From contig NZ_JH994111.1 of assembly GCF_000316195.1 (NCBI RefSeq), forward strand, positions 1,629,403 to 1,693,402: 64,000 nucleotides of DNA, given 5' to 3'. A program made the translations under genes and the position numbers. Positions 63,802 to 64,000 of this stretch are shown here, in pieces (position 1 is the stretch's first letter; each line of letters opens with the position of its first letter). A model generated the notes under the pieces. The model did not search any database. It was not told where the DNA came from and saw nothing but the letters and a program-made list of their open reading frames with translations. The DNA comes from Brachyspira hampsonii 30446 (lineage in GTDB: Bacteria > Spirochaetota > Brachyspiria > Brachyspirales > Brachyspiraceae).

Positions 63802-64000
63802 TTATTTATCATGTTTAGTAAATACTTTGTTAAAAAATCTGTCAATAAAATATTCTATATAACCCAAAAAAGCAAAAAACAAAGTGATAAAAAATACATT
63901 TCTTAATACAGTTTTAAGTCCGTATTTATCTATATCAACAAAAAAGTAAGGATAATAACTTCCATCCGAAAAAGGACTTCCTACTCTAGCCCTTACAAGT
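63802..64000 (-). CDS. C-terminus of a Pr6Pr-like membrane protein (partial)
   Basis: Only the last 65 residues and the TAA stop are in the window. The reading VRARVGSPFSDGSYYPYFFV, then DIDKYGLKTVLRN, followed by a transmembrane helix (VFFITLFFAFLGYIEYFI) resembles the end of Pr6Pr-family proteins, where a YPYPFLD-type motif precedes the last helix. The family comprises six-helix membrane proteins of unknown function. Confidence 0.6.
   Translation of the reverse strand, partial: LVRARVGSPFSDGSYYPYFFVDIDKYGLKTVLRNVFFITLFFAFLGYIEYFIDRFFNKVFTKHDK

Overview
The window looks like chromosome of a Brachyspira-type spirochaete. The DNA is very AT-rich. It carries BspA-like (DUF285) repeat proteins with the FNQPLNKWDVSNV-type unit that is abundant in Brachyspira, several lipoproteins with spirochaete-style lipoboxes, many asparagine-rich proteins and no phage or plasmid backbone. 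The genus is inferred from protein style, not from a marker gene.

Layout: 1-3.6 kb carries housekeeping genes on the minus strand (tyrS, an M24 peptidase, an EamA transporter). 3.6-7.1 kb is an accessory patch: a palindromic repeat element, a repeat-rich protein of unknown function, and a membrane protein split by a one-base shift in a run of eight A. 7.3-10.6 kb is the thrS-infC-rpmI-rplT translation operon (minus). 11-15.1 kb has a chemoreceptor, class II aldolase, an unlisted 30-residue basic peptide and a lipoprotein SAM hydroxide adenosyltransferase. 15.1-16.3 kb has a membrane-anchored HNH nuclease between repeat elements, one of them a 299-bp element with 30-bp inverted ends. 16.3-31.6 kb is mostly cell-envelope genes: ankyrin lipoprotein, DUF4261 protein, murF, GHL10 hydrolase, a secreted beta-propeller protein, an S55 peptidase, a DUF151 nuclease, a transglutaminase-like/TPR protein, a sugar kinase, a PASTA penicillin-binding protein and tRNA-Cys. 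31.8-38.3 kb has an OppA-type lipoprotein, a D-2-hydroxyacid dehydrogenase, a tail-anchored protein, a TPR membrane protein and an XPB-type helicase.

38.3-44.7 kb is the most unusual accessory block: two paralogous cytoplasmic proteins, each fusing about ten DUF285 repeats to a DUF4132-like C-terminus, flank an Rpn/PD-(D/E)XK nuclease whose perfect consensus promoter predicts a leaderless mRNA. 45.2-57.5 kb is an L-fucose island. Two divergent operons (fucO-fucA-kinase and ABC ATPase-permease-binding protein-fucI-fucU) share an intergenic region with a perfect 20-bp palindrome, and a LacI regulator plus a second FGGY kinase lie beside them. Together they encode uptake, anomer interconversion, isomerisation, phosphorylation, cleavage and reduction of lactaldehyde to 1,2-propanediol, fitting growth on mucin fucose in the gut. 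57.6-64 kb has gamma-glutamyltransferase, a large TPR protein, and a rearranged region where two ~203-bp direct repeats carry the same promoter and N-terminal leader. One downstream gene there has been knocked out of frame by a perfect 17-bp tandem duplication. The window ends in the C-terminus of a Pr6Pr-like membrane protein.

Starts were reassigned from the longest open frame where a Shine-Dalgarno sequence, signal peptide or tRNA showed that a downstream start is correct.
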